NCBI GenBank assembly: GCA_003645435.1
Contig: QNFD01000164.1
Location: 1-6,456, forward strand
Reading direction: 5' to 3'
Source: Gammaproteobacteria bacterium
GTDB taxonomy: Bacteria; Pseudomonadota; Gammaproteobacteria; GCA-001735895
DNA length: 6,456 nt
Shown here: positions 6,248-6,456 of the stretch, piece after piece
Position numbering within the stretch: position 1 is the first letter of the stretch
How the letters are laid out: each line of letters starts with the position of its first letter
Notes under the pieces: generated by a model
The model's database searches: none
The model's input: only the letters and a program-made list of their open reading frames with translations
Told to the model about the DNA's origin: nothing
Translations under genes and position numbers: made by a program

Positions 6248-6287
6248 AAAAAGCCTCTCACTGGTCATAGTGCAGGGGCTTTTTTTT
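6248..6287 (+). terminator. Intrinsic terminator ending the membrane/vWA operon, probably bidirectional
   Basis: AAAAAGCCTCTCACT (6248-6262) pairs with AGTGCAGGGGCTTTTT (6269-6284) around a 6-base loop. The stem is 15 base pairs, including one G-T pair, with one bulged C. Eight T residues run from 6280 to 6287. It starts 14 bases after the lipoprotein stop. The A-run on the other side gives a T-run on the minus strand, so it may also stop transcription from the convergent acetyltransferase gene. Confidence 0.88.
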
Positions 6288-6295
6288 GTGCTGAT

Positions 6296-6456
6296 TTATT
6301 GATCAAATTCAACGCGGTAAACAATAAAACCATCGGTGCCGCCGGTAATATTGTCATAAAGTCCCCTGGCAACACTGTTATGTTCCTTGGTGTGCCAGTA
6401 TACCTCCGCCCAGTTTTGCTTCTTAGCCTCGTCGGTGACCGCTTTTATCAGCGCCT
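6296..6456 (-). CDS. GNAT-family N-acetyltransferase, C-terminal fragment at window edge
   Basis: My reading of the reverse strand gives 52 codons plus a TAA stop (6296-6298), and the frame continues off the right edge. The peptide includes VYWHTKEHNSVARGLYD and, near its end, TDGFIVYRVEF. The N-x-x-A-R-x-LYD pattern followed by GF-x-x-YR is typical of the last helix and strands of GNAT acetyltransferases, which transfer acetyl from acetyl-CoA to an amine. The acetyl-CoA-binding motif would lie outside the window, so substrate and subfamily cannot be judged. The gene converges on the preceding operon and shares the terminator region with it. Confidence 0.7.
   Translation of the reverse strand, partial: ALIKAVTDEAKKQNWAEVYWHTKEHNSVARGLYDNITGGTDGFIVYRVEFDQ

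Overview
The window looks like chromosomal DNA of a gammaproteobacterium, probably marine or environmental. This is inferred from the protein types (SoxB-type sarcosine oxidase beta subunit, a CobS-like protein, MatB-type malonyl-CoA synthetase) and from a GC-rich palindromic repeat of a kind common in proteobacterial intergenic regions. No database comparison was possible. There are no rRNA or tRNA genes, no CRISPR array, and no transposase or integrase.

Layout, left to right. (1) Positions 1-1207, minus strand: sarcosine oxidase beta subunit (soxB), missing only the last residues beyond the left edge, with a good promoter at 1306-1334. (2) 1457-2227, plus strand: a CobS-like cobalamin synthase whose normally acidic active-site motif is altered. 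(3) 2238-2400: a palindromic repeat element with a G-quadruplex motif, filling the gap between two convergent genes. (4) 2380-3912, minus strand: malonyl-CoA synthetase (matB), whose last codons run into the repeat. (5) 3913-4146: a divergent intergenic region with several short palindromes. (6) 4147-6233, plus strand: a two-gene operon of unrecognised function, made of a multi-pass membrane protein with a long helical domain and a lipoprotein with a von Willebrand factor A (vWA)-like fold. It ends at a strong intrinsic terminator, 6248-6287. (7) 6296-6456, minus strand: the C-terminal end of a GNAT-type acetyltransferase, running off the right edge.

The three metabolic genes do not form one pathway. 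SoxB demethylates sarcosine, MatB activates malonate, and CobS would attach the lower-ligand nucleotide to cobinamide; each is separated from its usual partners within this window. The most novel part is the two-gene membrane/vWA module. It has good ribosome sites, a 14-base gap between genes, its own terminator and oppositely oriented neighbours, so it looks like a self-contained unit linking an envelope-side metal-binding vWA protein to an inner-membrane partner. Its function cannot be assigned from sequence alone.
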